A DNA stretch of 64,000 bases from Chitinophaga sancti (GCF_034087045.1 NZ_CP139247.1:6164001-6228000); one strand, 5' to 3'; numbered from the stretch's first letter, positions 54,135-62,949 are shown. The notes: generated by a model not told the origin, from the sequence alone. A program made the numbers and translations.

Positions 54135-54512
54135 CACGCCATCTCCATCCTCAGAACCGTCGCCCCCTCCATCGATCATACCCTCGCTAATTTCGAAAAC
54201 CCTTATAAACTGGACCTCATCGATTTCATGGAAAAACATTACATGTTTAACATGCCACTTGAGAAATTCAGACACCTTAAGGGCAGAAGTCTTTCTACCT
54301 TTCACCGGGATTTTAAAAAGAAATTTAATACCTCCCCCCAGAAATGGCTGACCAGGAAAAGATTGGAATTAGCGCACTACCAGCTCAGTGAGAAACAAAT
54401 GAAACCCGCTGAAGTATACCTTGAATCCGGGTTTGAAGATCTCTCCCATTTCTCCTTTGCCTTCAAGAAACACTATGGGTACTCACCAAATAAAGTTGGC
54501 CATCTATCCTGA
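54135..54512 (+). pseudogene. AraC-family regulator remnant (C-terminal half only)
   Basis: The frame is open from 54135, just after a TGA at 54132, and reads HAISILRTVAPSIDHTLANF and then MEKHYMFNMPLEKFRHLKGR, SLSTFHRDFKKKFNTSPQKW and SGFEDLSHFSFAFKKHYGYS. This is the DNA-binding half of an AraC regulator with both helix-turn-helices intact, but the sensor domain is missing and the upstream sequence has no start codon of the same family before the stop. An ATG at 54228 could still express 94 residues. It sits just before a SusC gene, where AraC or hybrid regulators often lie, so it is probably a decayed local regulator. Confidence 0.75.
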
Positions 54513-54797
54513 ATAATTTAAATTAAAGTAAGCTTAACTTTGAATTAACAACAAATTCCCGAAAGCGCACTATCATTACAGCTAGTTTTATAAAGGTAGT
54601 CGCCTATATGATCAATTGAATTTTGCGAAATCGCACCATGCGTTCTGATTGTGGTATTTCCAATGGGGTTTATTTAGCGTGTATCGTCAAGTAGCATACC
54701 CACTTTACGCATCATTTCAACCTGGTAAAAATTATTCACTGCCCACCGGGCGAGGACTTACTATGTCTTTTAACATCAAGCATAATAGCAGATTGCA
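54513..54797. promoter_or_regulatory. Region upstream of the SusC gene
   Basis: No gene is present. A -7-like TAACTTTG (54535-54542) without a -33 box 19-23 bp upstream would give a leader of about 250 nt. I see no other clear promoter, operator or hairpin in the remaining 250 bp. Confidence 0.35.
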
Positions 54798-57700
54798 ATG
54801 AACAATCAATTACTTTTAATGCTAGCCGTATGGCTCTCGGCCGCAAGCCCTGCCATGGCAGCTACGGGTACCCACAGTATCTATGAACAGGCAATTCGCC
54901 AAACGCCTGTAAAGGGGATCGTAGTCGGAGCTGATGGCACACCACTTCCCGGTGTATCTATCAAATCTGTTGCATCCAACAAAGGAACTACAACCAATGA
55001 TCGCGGAGAATTCTCTATCGACGCCGCTCCTGGTGACCAACTCGTGTTCACCTTTATCGGCTACACACAACAAACTATTGCCGCTACCAGCACACCTATG
55101 AAAGTAACCCTCTCCACCAGCAACAGTCAGCTGGGTGAGGTAGTTGTGGTAGGTTATGGTAGCCAGACCAAAGCCGATGTAACTGGTGCACTGACCCAGT
55201 TGAAAGCTGATAATATCAGACAGGGTGCTCCTATCTCTGTAGACAATATGCTGCAAGGTAAAGTATCCGGTGTGCGTATCGCACAATCCAGCGGTGAACC
55301 CGGTGCAGGTGTGGATGTATTCATCCGCGGTGTGGGTTCTATCCGTAGCGGTAGTACACCGCTCTTCGTTGTTGACGGTGTTCCTTTGAGTAATGATAAC
55401 GTGAGTGCAGGTGGTCCAGACTTCGGTCTTGGTTCTTCTGAACCCAAGAACCCGCTGAACTTCCTCAACACCAGCGATATCGAAACCATGACGATCCTGA
55501 AAGACGCTTCTGCCGCAGCTATCTACGGTGCAAGAGGTTCTAACGGCGTTGTCCTGATCACTACCAAACACGGTAGCAAAGGCGCCCCTACCCTCACCTA
55601 CGACATGTATGTAGGTAACTCTAAAGTGATCAAAAAACTGGACGTTCTCAATGCTGGGGAATACCGCAAAGCACTGGTAGATCCGGCTTACGATCACGGT
55701 GGCAACACTGACTGGCAGGATGTAATTTACCGGAACGGTTTCCTTCAGAACCACAACGTATCTTTTGGTAAGACGACCAACACCGGTAGCTACCTCGCTT
55801 CCCTGTCACGCATGTCACAGGATGGTATCGTTGAAAAAAGCAGCTTCAAAAGAACCACTGCAAGACTGAATGCTGAAGAATCTTTCCTTGATGACAAACG
55901 TCTGACTGTAAAGATGAACCTGACTGCAAGTGATATCAACGAAACCGGTATTCCAAACGGTAACACCGCAGGTTCCGATGGTCAGCTCATCATTCATGCA
56001 CTGATGGCGAACCCAACCCGCTCCCTGCGCGACTCCACCGGCGCTTACACCAACTTCAACATGAACGCGCATTACAACCCTGCGTACCTGCTGAGCATAT
56101 GGGATGATCATACCAATACCTTCCGTGTACTGGGTAATATCGAAGCTGCTTTCAGGATCCTGCCAGGTTTGAACTACCGCTTCAACTACGGTGTAGACAA
56201 GTCTACTTCTGAACGTAATACGACTATTTACCCTAACTATACCGATAGACAGCCGACTGGTGCTTACCAGCAGAACAACCTGAAGTCACTGACTACACTG
56301 ATTGAGCACTACCTGACGTACAACAAATCATTCAACAAACACAACCTGGAATTACTGGGTGGTTTCTCTTACCAGAAATTCTCTTTCTCCGGTACGACTT
56401 ATGGTCTGCAGGGCATCGCAGCACAGGGTGTAGGTGTGGCACCTGAATACAATCCTGGTTATTCCGGTACCACTACAAGCCCTAGCGGTTATGCGCAGGA
56501 GAATGAACTGCAATCAGGTTTTGGTCGTATCAACTACAACTACGACAGCCGTTATATGTTCACCGCCTCTTTACGTGCGGATGGTTCTACCCGTTTTGGT
56601 AACAACAACAAATACGGTTATTTCCCTTCCTTCGCATTGGGCTGGACCATTTCGCAGGAAGATTTCATGAAAGACCTGAAAATGGTACAGGACCTGAAAC
56701 TCCGCGCCAGCTGGGGTCAGACTGGTAACCAGGAAGTAACGAACAAGATCACCCAGGCGAGTTACTCCCTGTCAAGTGCATCTGGTTACTACCTGTACAA
56801 CGACCAGACTTTGATAAATGGTGTTACTGTAAACCGTACTGCAAACCCTGACCTGAAGTGGGAAATGGTAGAACAGCTGAACATCGGTCTGGACTTCACC
56901 CTCCTCAAAGGTAAACTGTATGGTTCATTAGAATATTACAACAAGTCGACGAAAGATCCTATCCTGAACATCCCTTCAGGGCCACTCAGTCCAACCACGA
57001 CTGTATGGAAAAACGTAGATGCAAGTATCGTGAACAAAGGTTTTGAATTCACACTGGGTACACAGCTGCTTCGTACAAAAGATTTCAGCTGGACACTGGA
57101 TGTAAACGGTTCGACCCTGAGCAACACGATCAAAGACCTGCCTGTATCTGAGCTCTACTCTGGTAGCATCTCCGGTCCGGGTCTGTCTGGCGTAAATGCA
57201 AACATCTACAAGAATGGTTATGAGGCAGGTTCCTTCTATATGCTGAAACACCTGGGTTATGACAAGGATGGTAAAGACATCTTTGAAGATAAAACCAAAG
57301 ATGGTGTGATCAACTCTGACGACAGGGAGATCTTCCAGGGTGCACTGCCCAACTTCAACTTCGGTATCAACAGTAACCTGCGTTACAAAGCATTTGACCT
57401 GGGCTTCAACTTCATTGGTCAGACTGGTGGTTTGCTGGTAAACAATACCGCACTGGATCTGAACATCAACAGCCTTGCATCTGACCGTAACGTACTGAGA
57501 AAATTCTACGCAGCAGGAGCCAGCACAACCAACGCGGTACAGCTGTCTTCTCTGTACCTGGAAAAATCAGACTTTATCCGTCTGGCTAACCTGCGCCTGG
57601 GTTACACGCTGATCATCCCTCACCAGGACTGGCTGAAATCAATCAACCTGTATGTGAGTGCACAGAACCTGTGGACCATCAGTGGTTACTCCGGTTACGA

Positions 57701-57812
57701 TCCGTTGGTAAATACAACCAAGACCGTAGGTGGTAACCAGTCACTGGGTATTGATTACACGACTTACCCTGCTGCTAAGACATTCCTGTTAGGTGCAACT
57801 GTTAAATTCTAA
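54798..57812 (+). CDS. SusC/RagA-family TonB-linked outer-membrane transporter
   Basis: A 1004-residue TonB-dependent receptor that should import oligosaccharides. A signal peptide (MNNQLLLMLAVWLSAASPAM) is followed by a carboxypeptidase-D-like domain (VKGIVVGADGTPLPGVSIKS, residues 37-115), a TonB box region (VVVVGYGSQTKADVTGAL), a plug with VDGVPLSNDNV and GSNGVVLITTK, and a 22-strand barrel with the C-terminal KTFLLGATVKF. The SusD gene starts 5 bp after the stop codon. Together with the two RICIN-bearing hydrolases upstream it forms a polysaccharide-utilisation locus. Codon use in this gene and SusD is strongly biased towards frequent codons, suggesting high expression. Confidence 0.96.
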   Translation: MNNQLLLMLAVWLSAASPAMAATGTHSIYEQAIRQTPVKGIVVGADGTPLPGVSIKSVASNKGTTTNDRGEFSIDAAPGDQLVFTFIGYTQQTIAATSTPMKVTLSTSNSQLGEVVVVGYGSQTKADVTGALTQLKADNIRQGAPISVDNMLQGKVSGVRIAQSSGEPGAGVDVFIRGVGSIRSGSTPLFVVDGVPLSNDNVSAGGPDFGLGSSEPKNPLNFLNTSDIETMTILKDASAAAIYGARGSNGVVLITTKHGSKGAPTLTYDMYVGNSKVIKKLDVLNAGEYRKALVDPAYDHGGNTDWQDVIYRNGFLQNHNVSFGKTTNTGSYLASLSRMSQDGIVEKSSFKRTTARLNAEESFLDDKRLTVKMNLTASDINETGIPNGNTAGSDGQLIIHALMANPTRSLRDSTGAYTNFNMNAHYNPAYLLSIWDDHTNTFRVLGNIEAAFRILPGLNYRFNYGVDKSTSERNTTIYPNYTDRQPTGAYQQNNLKSLTTLIEHYLTYNKSFNKHNLELLGGFSYQKFSFSGTTYGLQGIAAQGVGVAPEYNPGYSGTTTSPSGYAQENELQSGFGRINYNYDSRYMFTASLRADGSTRFGNNNKYGYFPSFALGWTISQEDFMKDLKMVQDLKLRASWGQTGNQEVTNKITQASYSLSSASGYYLYNDQTLINGVTVNRTANPDLKWEMVEQLNIGLDFTLLKGKLYGSLEYYNKSTKDPILNIPSGPLSPTTTVWKNVDASIVNKGFEFTLGTQLLRTKDFSWTLDVNGSTLSNTIKDLPVSELYSGSISGPGLSGVNANIYKNGYEAGSFYMLKHLGYDKDGKDIFEDKTKDGVINSDDREIFQGALPNFNFGINSNLRYKAFDLGFNFIGQTGGLLVNNTALDLNINSLASDRNVLRKFYAAGASTTNAVQLSSLYLEKSDFIRLANLRLGYTLIIPHQDWLKSINLYVSAQNLWTISGYSGYDPLVNTTKTVGGNQSLGIDYTTYPAAKTFLLGATVKF

Positions 57813-57817
57813 GAAAC

Positions 57818-59581
57818 ATGAGAAAGAAATCGTTATATACATATATGGGTATTGCGCTTACTGTAGCAATGGTAAGCTGTACTGACCTGAAAGAAAAAGT
57901 GATTGATGAGGTATTGGGTTCTAACAACTCTAACCCTGAGAATGCCATTGCTGCTGCTTATGGCCAGCTGGGTAGCGGTACCTTTGTAGACCATGCGAAC
58001 GTATTTGGTTTGCAGGAGTATTCCACTGACGAAGCCCTGCTGCCTACCCGTGGTAGTGACTGGGGTGATGGGGGCATATACCGCGCTATCCATGAATTTA
58101 CCTGGGGGCCTGATAACACACTCGTAGCAAATGGCTGGAACAACCTGAACAGTGGGATTACCAAATCACTGACTGCTGTAACCAGTGCTTATCAGGCAAA
58201 TGGTAATGCCAACCAGGCATTGTTCCTTGCCGAAGCAAGAGGGCTGCTCGCTTTCTATACATTCCACACCCTGGACCTGTATGGTCAGGCGCCTTACAGA
58301 AATCCATATGTAACGAATGCACCATTGGAGATCAAGAGAGCAGATACTGCGATCGATGGCCTGATCAGGGAAGTAGAAGCGATCATTCCTACCCTCGCTA
58401 ACCTGAAAGAACAGAGTACACACAATGGTCGTTTTACCAAACAGGCTGCTTATGGCTTGCTGGCAGATATGTACATGAACCGTGCGGTATTCAAAAACCG
58501 TTACGGTGCCAGCTTTGACTTTACCGAAGCCGCTGTAGATGGAAACGGCACAGATATGGACAAAGTGATCCTGTATACGACGAAGTTGATAGACGATCCT
58601 CAGTTTTATCTGGAAACAAACTATTTCAGAAACTTTGATATCGACAACGCCGGCAGACCGGAGCTGATCTTCGTGGTTTCGCAGGACATCAATACCCTGC
58701 GCAGCAGTGATAACGACTTCGCTTATATGCCGATGGAAAGAAACCAGAAGCCTTCTTCGGCAAACAGAGGTACCAATGCGGTATGTACTACGCCTCAGTT
58801 CTATGCTACCTGGGATGGTAATCATGATGACCCGCGTTTCTCCCGCAAGTACCAGTATGCTGATGGTACCTGGTTTAAAAACGATGGTACTGATGTGAGC
58901 GTACCTGCTACCAGCCTTGTGCCAAACAGTGCTTCACTGCCATGGTTCCACTTTAACCGTGGTTTCCTGGAGGGTCAGCAGTATGGTCCGATCCTGTTGT
59001 CCACCGGTAGTCTGAAGATGACCAGCGATGGCAGGATTGCAGTTGAAAAACTGTATTGCGAAAAGAACACGGCACTGGCAATGGACTTTACCCCTGCACT
59101 GAATTTCGACAATGCTGCACAGTCTGTATTTACACAGGCACAGATCAACCGTGGTGTACGTATCTTCAAGTTTGAGTTCGATCCTGAGAAAGATAACGGA
59201 TCAAGCAATGTAGATATCCCGTTATATCGCCTGGGTGGTATGTATTGTATGCGTGCAGAAGCTTATTTCCGGAGCAATCAGACTGCCCTGGCAATGGCTG
59301 ATATCAATAAGCTGCGTACTACCAGAACCCGCGAAGCATATTATAACAATGCACCGGGTGTAGCAATCACTTCCCTGGATGCAAATACCCTGTACAACGA
59401 GATTGCATATGAAATGTACTGGGAGCAGTGGAGAAGAAAAGAAATGATTCGCTTTGGTAAGTTTGAAGCTGCAGATGCAGGTTCTGCAAAACCAGCGTCT
59501 GAAACTTTCAGAAGAATTTATCCTATTCCACAGTCTGCTATGGATGCAAGCGATGCATTTACACAGAACCAGGGATACTAA
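57818..59581 (+). CDS. SusD/RagB-family substrate-binding lipoprotein
   Basis: A 587-residue surface lipoprotein with signal LTVAMVSC (lipidation at Cys21). The TPR-rich SusD fold is recognisable from NPENAIAAAYGQLGSG, WGDGGIYRAIHEFTWGPDN, FYTFHTLDLYGQAPYRNP, and the RagB region YRLGGMYCMRAEAYFRSNQT, ADINKLRTTRTREAYY and MYWEQWRRKEMIRFGK. It forms the lid of the SusC channel and captures the glycan. It is 5 bp from susC in the same operon, and a strong terminator follows. Confidence 0.96.
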   Translation: MRKKSLYTYMGIALTVAMVSCTDLKEKVIDEVLGSNNSNPENAIAAAYGQLGSGTFVDHANVFGLQEYSTDEALLPTRGSDWGDGGIYRAIHEFTWGPDNTLVANGWNNLNSGITKSLTAVTSAYQANGNANQALFLAEARGLLAFYTFHTLDLYGQAPYRNPYVTNAPLEIKRADTAIDGLIREVEAIIPTLANLKEQSTHNGRFTKQAAYGLLADMYMNRAVFKNRYGASFDFTEAAVDGNGTDMDKVILYTTKLIDDPQFYLETNYFRNFDIDNAGRPELIFVVSQDINTLRSSDNDFAYMPMERNQKPSSANRGTNAVCTTPQFYATWDGNHDDPRFSRKYQYADGTWFKNDGTDVSVPATSLVPNSASLPWFHFNRGFLEGQQYGPILLSTGSLKMTSDGRIAVEKLYCEKNTALAMDFTPALNFDNAAQSVFTQAQINRGVRIFKFEFDPEKDNGSSNVDIPLYRLGGMYCMRAEAYFRSNQTALAMADINKLRTTRTREAYYNNAPGVAITSLDANTLYNEIAYEMYWEQWRRKEMIRFGKFEAADAGSAKPASETFRRIYPIPQSAMDASDAFTQNQGY

Positions 59582-59595
59582 TATTTACTTTATTT

Positions 59596-59630
59596 AAAAA
59601 AGCCCTCCAGTGCTGGAGGGCTTTTTTTTT
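59596..59630 (+). terminator. Terminator of the SusCD operon
   Basis: A 15-bp inverted repeat centred on CCCTCCAG/CTGGAGGG with A and T flanks (59596-59627), followed by a run of Ts, begins 14 bp after the SusD stop codon. Confidence 0.95.
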
Positions 59631-59639
59631 GAATTAAAT

Positions 59640-59686
59640 TTTGCGAAACCGAATGGTTTCATATATATTTGCAACCATATGGTTTC
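59640..59686 (+). promoter_or_regulatory. ArsR-operon promoter with two operator dyads
   Basis: -33 TTTG (59640-59643) and -7 TATATTTG (59664-59671) are 20 bp apart. Dyad 1 GAAACC-GAAT-GGTTTC (59645-59660) fills the space between the boxes. Dyad 2 GCAACCATATGGTTTC (59671-59686) covers the start site. The centres are 26 bp apart, and binding of the ArsR protein would block the polymerase. Confidence 0.85.
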
Positions 59687-59703
59687 ATAAATAACCTTTA
59701 CCC

Positions 59704-60024
59704 ATGAGAAGAGACATATTCCAGGCCATTGCGGACCCGACCAGAAGAGCGATTATAGGATTATTGGCCATGCAGGCAATGACGCCGAACGGCATTGCGG
59801 AGCACTTTCAGACCACGCGCCAGGCTGTGTCAAAGCACCTGCGGGTATTGACGGAATGCGAGGTAGTGAAACAGGAGTATCAGGGCAGGGAAATTTTTTA
59901 TCACCTTGAAATCCAGCGTATGAAAGAAATTGACAAATGGCTCGAACAGTTCCGTCAATTGTGGGAGACGCGTTTCGACCAGTTAGATAACGTATTAGCA
60001 AACCTCAAAAAAAATAAGCGATGA
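59704..60024 (+). CDS. ArsR-family transcriptional repressor
   Basis: A 106-residue winged-helix repressor: MRRDIFQAIADPTRRAIIGL, then the helix-turn-helix MTPNGIAEHFQTTRQAVSKH and LRVLTECEVVKQEYQGREIF. No metal-binding Cys cluster (ELCVC) is present, so it belongs to the non-metal group usually paired with an AHSA1/SRPBCC protein. Its stop codon overlaps the next start by 4 bp (ATGA). The promoter contains two dyads that fit auto-repression. Confidence 0.94.
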   Translation: MRRDIFQAIADPTRRAIIGLLAMQAMTPNGIAEHFQTTRQAVSKHLRVLTECEVVKQEYQGREIFYHLEIQRMKEIDKWLEQFRQLWETRFDQLDNVLANLKKNKR

Positions 60025-60974
60025 ACAAAGCGATCCTCTTTAACTTCGATGTAGACAAGGCAAACAAAAAGATTAAGGTAGAGCGGTCTTTTAATGCGCC
60101 CCTGGACCTCGTGTGGGCCGCATGGACAGAGGCTGACATTCTTGACCAGTGGTGGGCCCCCAAGCCTTATAAGGTAGAGACAAAGTCTATGGATTTCAGG
60201 GAAGGCGGCAGATGGTTTTATGCCATGGTGAGTCCTGAAAATGAAAAGCATTGGTGTATCTTCGATTATGAGACCATTCAACCAGAAAAAATGTATGCAG
60301 GTAAGGATGCTTTTTGTGATGAGAACGGGGTGATAAATACGTCTTTCCCCAGTACTAACTGGACAAACAATTTCGCTGAAACAGACGCTGATTCCACTAC
60401 TGTAACCTGTGAACTTCAATTTAAAGCGTTGGAAGATTTAGAGACCCTCGTGAAGATGGGCTTCAAGGAAGGATTTACAGCAGGACTGGAAAACCTGGAT
60501 CAGTACATCAGCACACAGTTTTACCTGCGTAAACAGAAGAAACCAGACAATCGGAACAGGGTATCTTATTATGTAAATTTCCCTGGTAATACTGAAGAAG
60601 CATTTAACTTTTATAAATCTGTTTTTAAGACTGATTTCGTAAATGGCATACAGCGGTTCGGCGATGTACCTGGTCAGGAAGTAAATGAATCATTGAAGAA
60701 CATGGTTATCCATGTGGAATTGCCACTGATAGGCGGGCATATTCTGATGGGTACAGATGCGCCAAAGGAAATGGGATTCACCGTGACACAGGGCAATAAT
60801 ATGCATATCAATGTAGAGCCATCTACAAGAGAAGAAGCGGAGAGATTATTCAATGAATTGTCTGTAGGTGGAAATGTAACCATGCCCTTGCAGGATATGT
60901 TCTGGGGCGCTTACTTTGGAAGCTTTACAGATCAATTCGGGATCAACTGGATGATAAATCACCAAAATATATGA
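60021..60974 (+). CDS. AHSA1/SRPBCC-VOC (PhnB-like) fusion protein
   Basis: A 317-residue two-domain cytosolic protein. Residues 1-165 are an AHSA1-type SRPBCC hydrophobic-pocket domain (VERSFNAPLDLVWAAWTEAD, then DQWWAPKPYKVETKSMDFRE). Residues 178-317 are a vicinal-oxygen-chelate domain of the PhnB/3-demethylubiquinone type (VSYYVNFPGNTEEAFNFYKS, IGGHILMGTDAPKEMGF, WGAYFGSFTDQFGINWMINH). The two are normally encoded by separate genes in ArsR operons. The fusion keeps both domains full length. It overlaps the ArsR and DoxX genes by 4 bp each. Function unknown; binding or modification of a small hydrophobic molecule is likely. Confidence 0.92.
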   Translation: MNKAILFNFDVDKANKKIKVERSFNAPLDLVWAAWTEADILDQWWAPKPYKVETKSMDFREGGRWFYAMVSPENEKHWCIFDYETIQPEKMYAGKDAFCDENGVINTSFPSTNWTNNFAETDADSTTVTCELQFKALEDLETLVKMGFKEGFTAGLENLDQYISTQFYLRKQKKPDNRNRVSYYVNFPGNTEEAFNFYKSVFKTDFVNGIQRFGDVPGQEVNESLKNMVIHVELPLIGGHILMGTDAPKEMGFTVTQGNNMHINVEPSTREEAERLFNELSVGGNVTMPLQDMFWGAYFGSFTDQFGINWMINHQNI

Positions 60975-61348
60975 AGAAAATAATCTTTAACATTCTGTCT
61001 GTATTGTTCGGGCTATTGCTCCTGAATGCTGGTTTGGCCAAGTTCTTTCACTACATGCCCGAACCAAAAGATTTGCCACCGGCTTTGATAGCAGACAATG
61101 CTGCCTTCAAGGAGATCTCCTGGCTGATGCCGCTTGTGGGAATCGCGGAAATACTCGGAGGTATATTAATTATTATTCCTAAAACAAGGGCGTTAGGTGC
61201 TGTAGTCATTTTTCCTGTAATGGTGGGCGTTGCGTTGACAAATATTACGGTGGCACCAGGTGGATTGCCGATGGTTGCTGTAATATGGGCGATATTGTTG
61301 TGGATTATTTTCGAGAATTGGAAGAAGTACCTGCCAATGATCAGGTAA
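60971..61348 (+). CDS. DoxX-family membrane protein
   Basis: A 125-residue four-helix inner-membrane protein: ILSVLFGLLLLNAGLAKFFH, LMPLVGIAEILGGILIIIP, GAVVIFPVMVGVALTNI and MVAVIWAILLWIIFENW. DoxX-like proteins are linked to redox or thiosulfate-quinone chemistry, but the small members in ArsR operons are uncharacterised. The start overlaps the fusion-protein stop by 4 bp. It is the last gene of the operon and is followed by a terminator. Confidence 0.9.
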   Translation: MKKIIFNILSVLFGLLLLNAGLAKFFHYMPEPKDLPPALIADNAAFKEISWLMPLVGIAEILGGILIIIPKTRALGAVVIFPVMVGVALTNITVAPGGLPMVAVIWAILLWIIFENWKKYLPMIR

Positions 61349-61374
61349 GTTTAAAAAGGATGTATCATGTGTTT

Positions 61375-61415
61375 GGAGTGCTCCAAAAGTTAGACTTTTG
61401 GAGCACTCCTTTTTT
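61375..61415 (+). terminator. Terminator of the ArsR-AHSA1/VOC-DoxX operon
   Basis: A perfect 15-bp stem (GGAGTGCTCCAAAAG / CTTTTGGAGCACTCC) with a TTAGA loop is followed by six Ts. The AAAAGTTAG core also occurs in dispersed repeat copy B. Confidence 0.95.
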
Positions 61416-61512
61416 GATTCATGCTCTTTGGAGCCAGGGTTTTGAAGCTCAAAAGGATGGTTTTTATAGACTGTGAAGATATTGACTTTAATAAATGATT
61501 TACATTTAGGCC

Positions 61513-62790
61513 ATGAGATGTTTTTTGCTCCTTTTTTTGTTGCAGGCAACAGCCTGTAGTCATACTGAAAGCTTTCCTACCGGGAAAGTTATTGATACCG
61601 TGACCTGTAAGGCCGATCCATCGCAGACCTATGCCCTTTATATACCGCTGGATAACAAAGGAGCAGTTATTTATTGCTTTGATGCCCATGGTGCAGGTGT
61701 ATTGCCTTTGAATAATTATAAAGCGCTGGCAGACAAGTATGGGTATATACTGGTGGGGAGCAATAATTCGAAGAACGGGAACGACTGGAGCACGACGGAA
61801 AACATCTGGCAGGCACTGGAAAAGGATACAAGAGCGCGATTGCAGATTGATACCAACCATGTGTACACCCTTGGATTTTCAGGTGGAGCAAAAGTGGCGG
61901 GATATGTAGCATTGAATCATCCGGGTATTAAATCGGTGATTGTCAATGGTGCAGGATTACCGGATGGTACGCCGCCGGGAGATTTTCCTTTTACCTATAC
62001 CACAGTTGCAGGCGAAGGAGACCTGAACCTGACAGACCTGCTGGGGTATCATATGGCGCTGAACAAAACCAACACGAAGCATCACCTGATCACTTACAAT
62101 GGCAAACATGAATGGGCGCCGGCTACGTCCATGGATGTAGCATTTGCAGGTATCAAAGCGGATGAAGGTGCAGCGCCGCCGGATTTTATGGCGAAGACCC
62201 GCACAAGGATGGAAATGGCTGTACAGTCAAATCAGTTCCTGAAAGCGGAAACAGAGTGCAGGTTATTGCTTAGTTATATGCCAAATGATAATTTCTTTAA
62301 AAATCAATTAGATATCATCCTGAGTAATCCTGCATATAAAACACAGTCGCAGGAGCAGATGGCGATATTGGTAAAAGAGCAAAACACCAAGGAGGCTTTT
62401 AATGCGAAACTCGGTACCCAGGATACCGCTTACTGGCCCAAAACAATCAGCAGCCTGATTGCGGGGGCACAACTCTCCTCTTTTGAAGGCGCTATGAACC
62501 AACGGCTATTGGCTTACCTGTCTTTGATGTTCTATTCTGTAAGTAACCATTATATGGCGAGTCATACCGATGGAGTAGCGAGGCATTTTGTAGACCTGTA
62601 TGAACTGGCGGATCCTACCAACAGCGAAGCGTATTATTTCTCTGCGATATTGTATGCACGTGCAGGGGAAGCGGATCATGCAGCAACAGCATTAAAAAAT
62701 GCGGTGAAGAATGGTTTTAAGGATAAAGCACGGTTTGAACAACAACCAGAATTTGCGACAATGAAAAATTTATCGGGTATAGTGAAATGA
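61513..62790 (+). CDS. Alpha/beta-hydrolase lipoprotein with C-terminal helical region
   Basis: A 425-residue lipoprotein (MRCFLLLFLLQATAC, Cys15). Residues 30-220 form an alpha/beta hydrolase of the dienelactone hydrolase/PHB-depolymerase-like type: VIYCFDAHGAG (oxyanion region), nucleophile in VYTLGFSGGAKVAG, NGAGLPDG and the His in TYNGKHEWAP. Residues 240-425 are helical, resembling TPR repeats and ending ATALKNAVKNGFKDKARFEQ. The combination is seen in Bacteroidota surface esterases, but the substrate is unknown. It is monocistronic, and the next transcription unit starts within 20 bp of its stop codon. Confidence 0.82.
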   Translation: MRCFLLLFLLQATACSHTESFPTGKVIDTVTCKADPSQTYALYIPLDNKGAVIYCFDAHGAGVLPLNNYKALADKYGYILVGSNNSKNGNDWSTTENIWQALEKDTRARLQIDTNHVYTLGFSGGAKVAGYVALNHPGIKSVIVNGAGLPDGTPPGDFPFTYTTVAGEGDLNLTDLLGYHMALNKTNTKHHLITYNGKHEWAPATSMDVAFAGIKADEGAAPPDFMAKTRTRMEMAVQSNQFLKAETECRLLLSYMPNDNFFKNQLDIILSNPAYKTQSQEQMAILVKEQNTKEAFNAKLGTQDTAYWPKTISSLIAGAQLSSFEGAMNQRLLAYLSLMFYSVSNHYMASHTDGVARHFVDLYELADPTNSEAYYFSAILYARAGEADHAATALKNAVKNGFKDKARFEQQPEFATMKNLSGIVK

Positions 62791-62806
62791 AATTAAAAAA
62801 ATCCTA

Positions 62807-62814
62807 TACCTTTG
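62807..62814 (+). promoter_or_regulatory. -7 box of the leader/RNA-ligase unit
   Basis: TACCTTTG matches TAnnTTTG exactly and lies 17 bp after the hydrolase stop codon, predicting a start near 62820. I see no good -33 TTTG about 20 bp upstream. Confidence 0.55.
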
Positions 62815-62832
62815 CTCCCGCAAAACATTAAA

Positions 62833-62922
62833 ATGAAACAAGTACAACAAATAGCACCAATGATCAGCGGAGGCGAATATCGCCTTTATCCGCTGTGTGG
62901 GGCTTATTGTACTGATAAATAA
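62833..62922 (+). CDS. 29-codon ORF, possible leader peptide
   Basis: An ATG 13 bp after the predicted transcript start opens a 29-codon frame, MKQVQQIAPMISGGEYRLYP then LCGAYCTDK, ending in TAA. There is no family match that I know, no run of one amino acid as in classical attenuation leaders, and no signal peptide. The codons for GGEYRLYPL lie in a hairpin (62866-62894). A terminator starts 28 bp after the stop codon, and the RNA-ligase gene begins beyond it. It could be a leader peptide controlling ligase expression or an independent small protein with a CxxxC motif. Expression is unproven. Confidence 0.5.
   Translation: MKQVQQIAPMISGGEYRLYPLCGAYCTDK
62866..62903 (+). other. Leader hairpin and possible antiterminator segment
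   Basis: AGCGGA (62866-62871) pairs with TCCGCT (62889-62894), and inside it GGCGA pairs with TCGCC. Directly after it, TGTGGGGC (62896-62903) is complementary (one G-U) to GCCCCGCA, the left arm of the downstream terminator. An alternative structure could therefore disrupt that terminator. Confidence 0.5.
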
Positions 62923-62949
62923 AGGATTACCTTATTCCGTATAATACAT

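Noticed and set aside
54102..54305. 67-codon minus-strand frame near the AraC remnant
   Set aside because: It overlaps the recognisable AraC DNA-binding half and shows no motif of its own.
54822..55754. 310-codon minus-strand frame antisense to SusC
   Set aside because: SusC motifs cover the plus strand completely; long antisense frames are common opposite highly biased codon use.
62833..62922. Classical amino-acid attenuation leader
   Set aside because: The 29-codon frame lacks a run of codons for one amino acid, and the downstream gene is an RNA ligase, not a biosynthetic enzyme; only the general attenuator layout is kept as a hypothesis.
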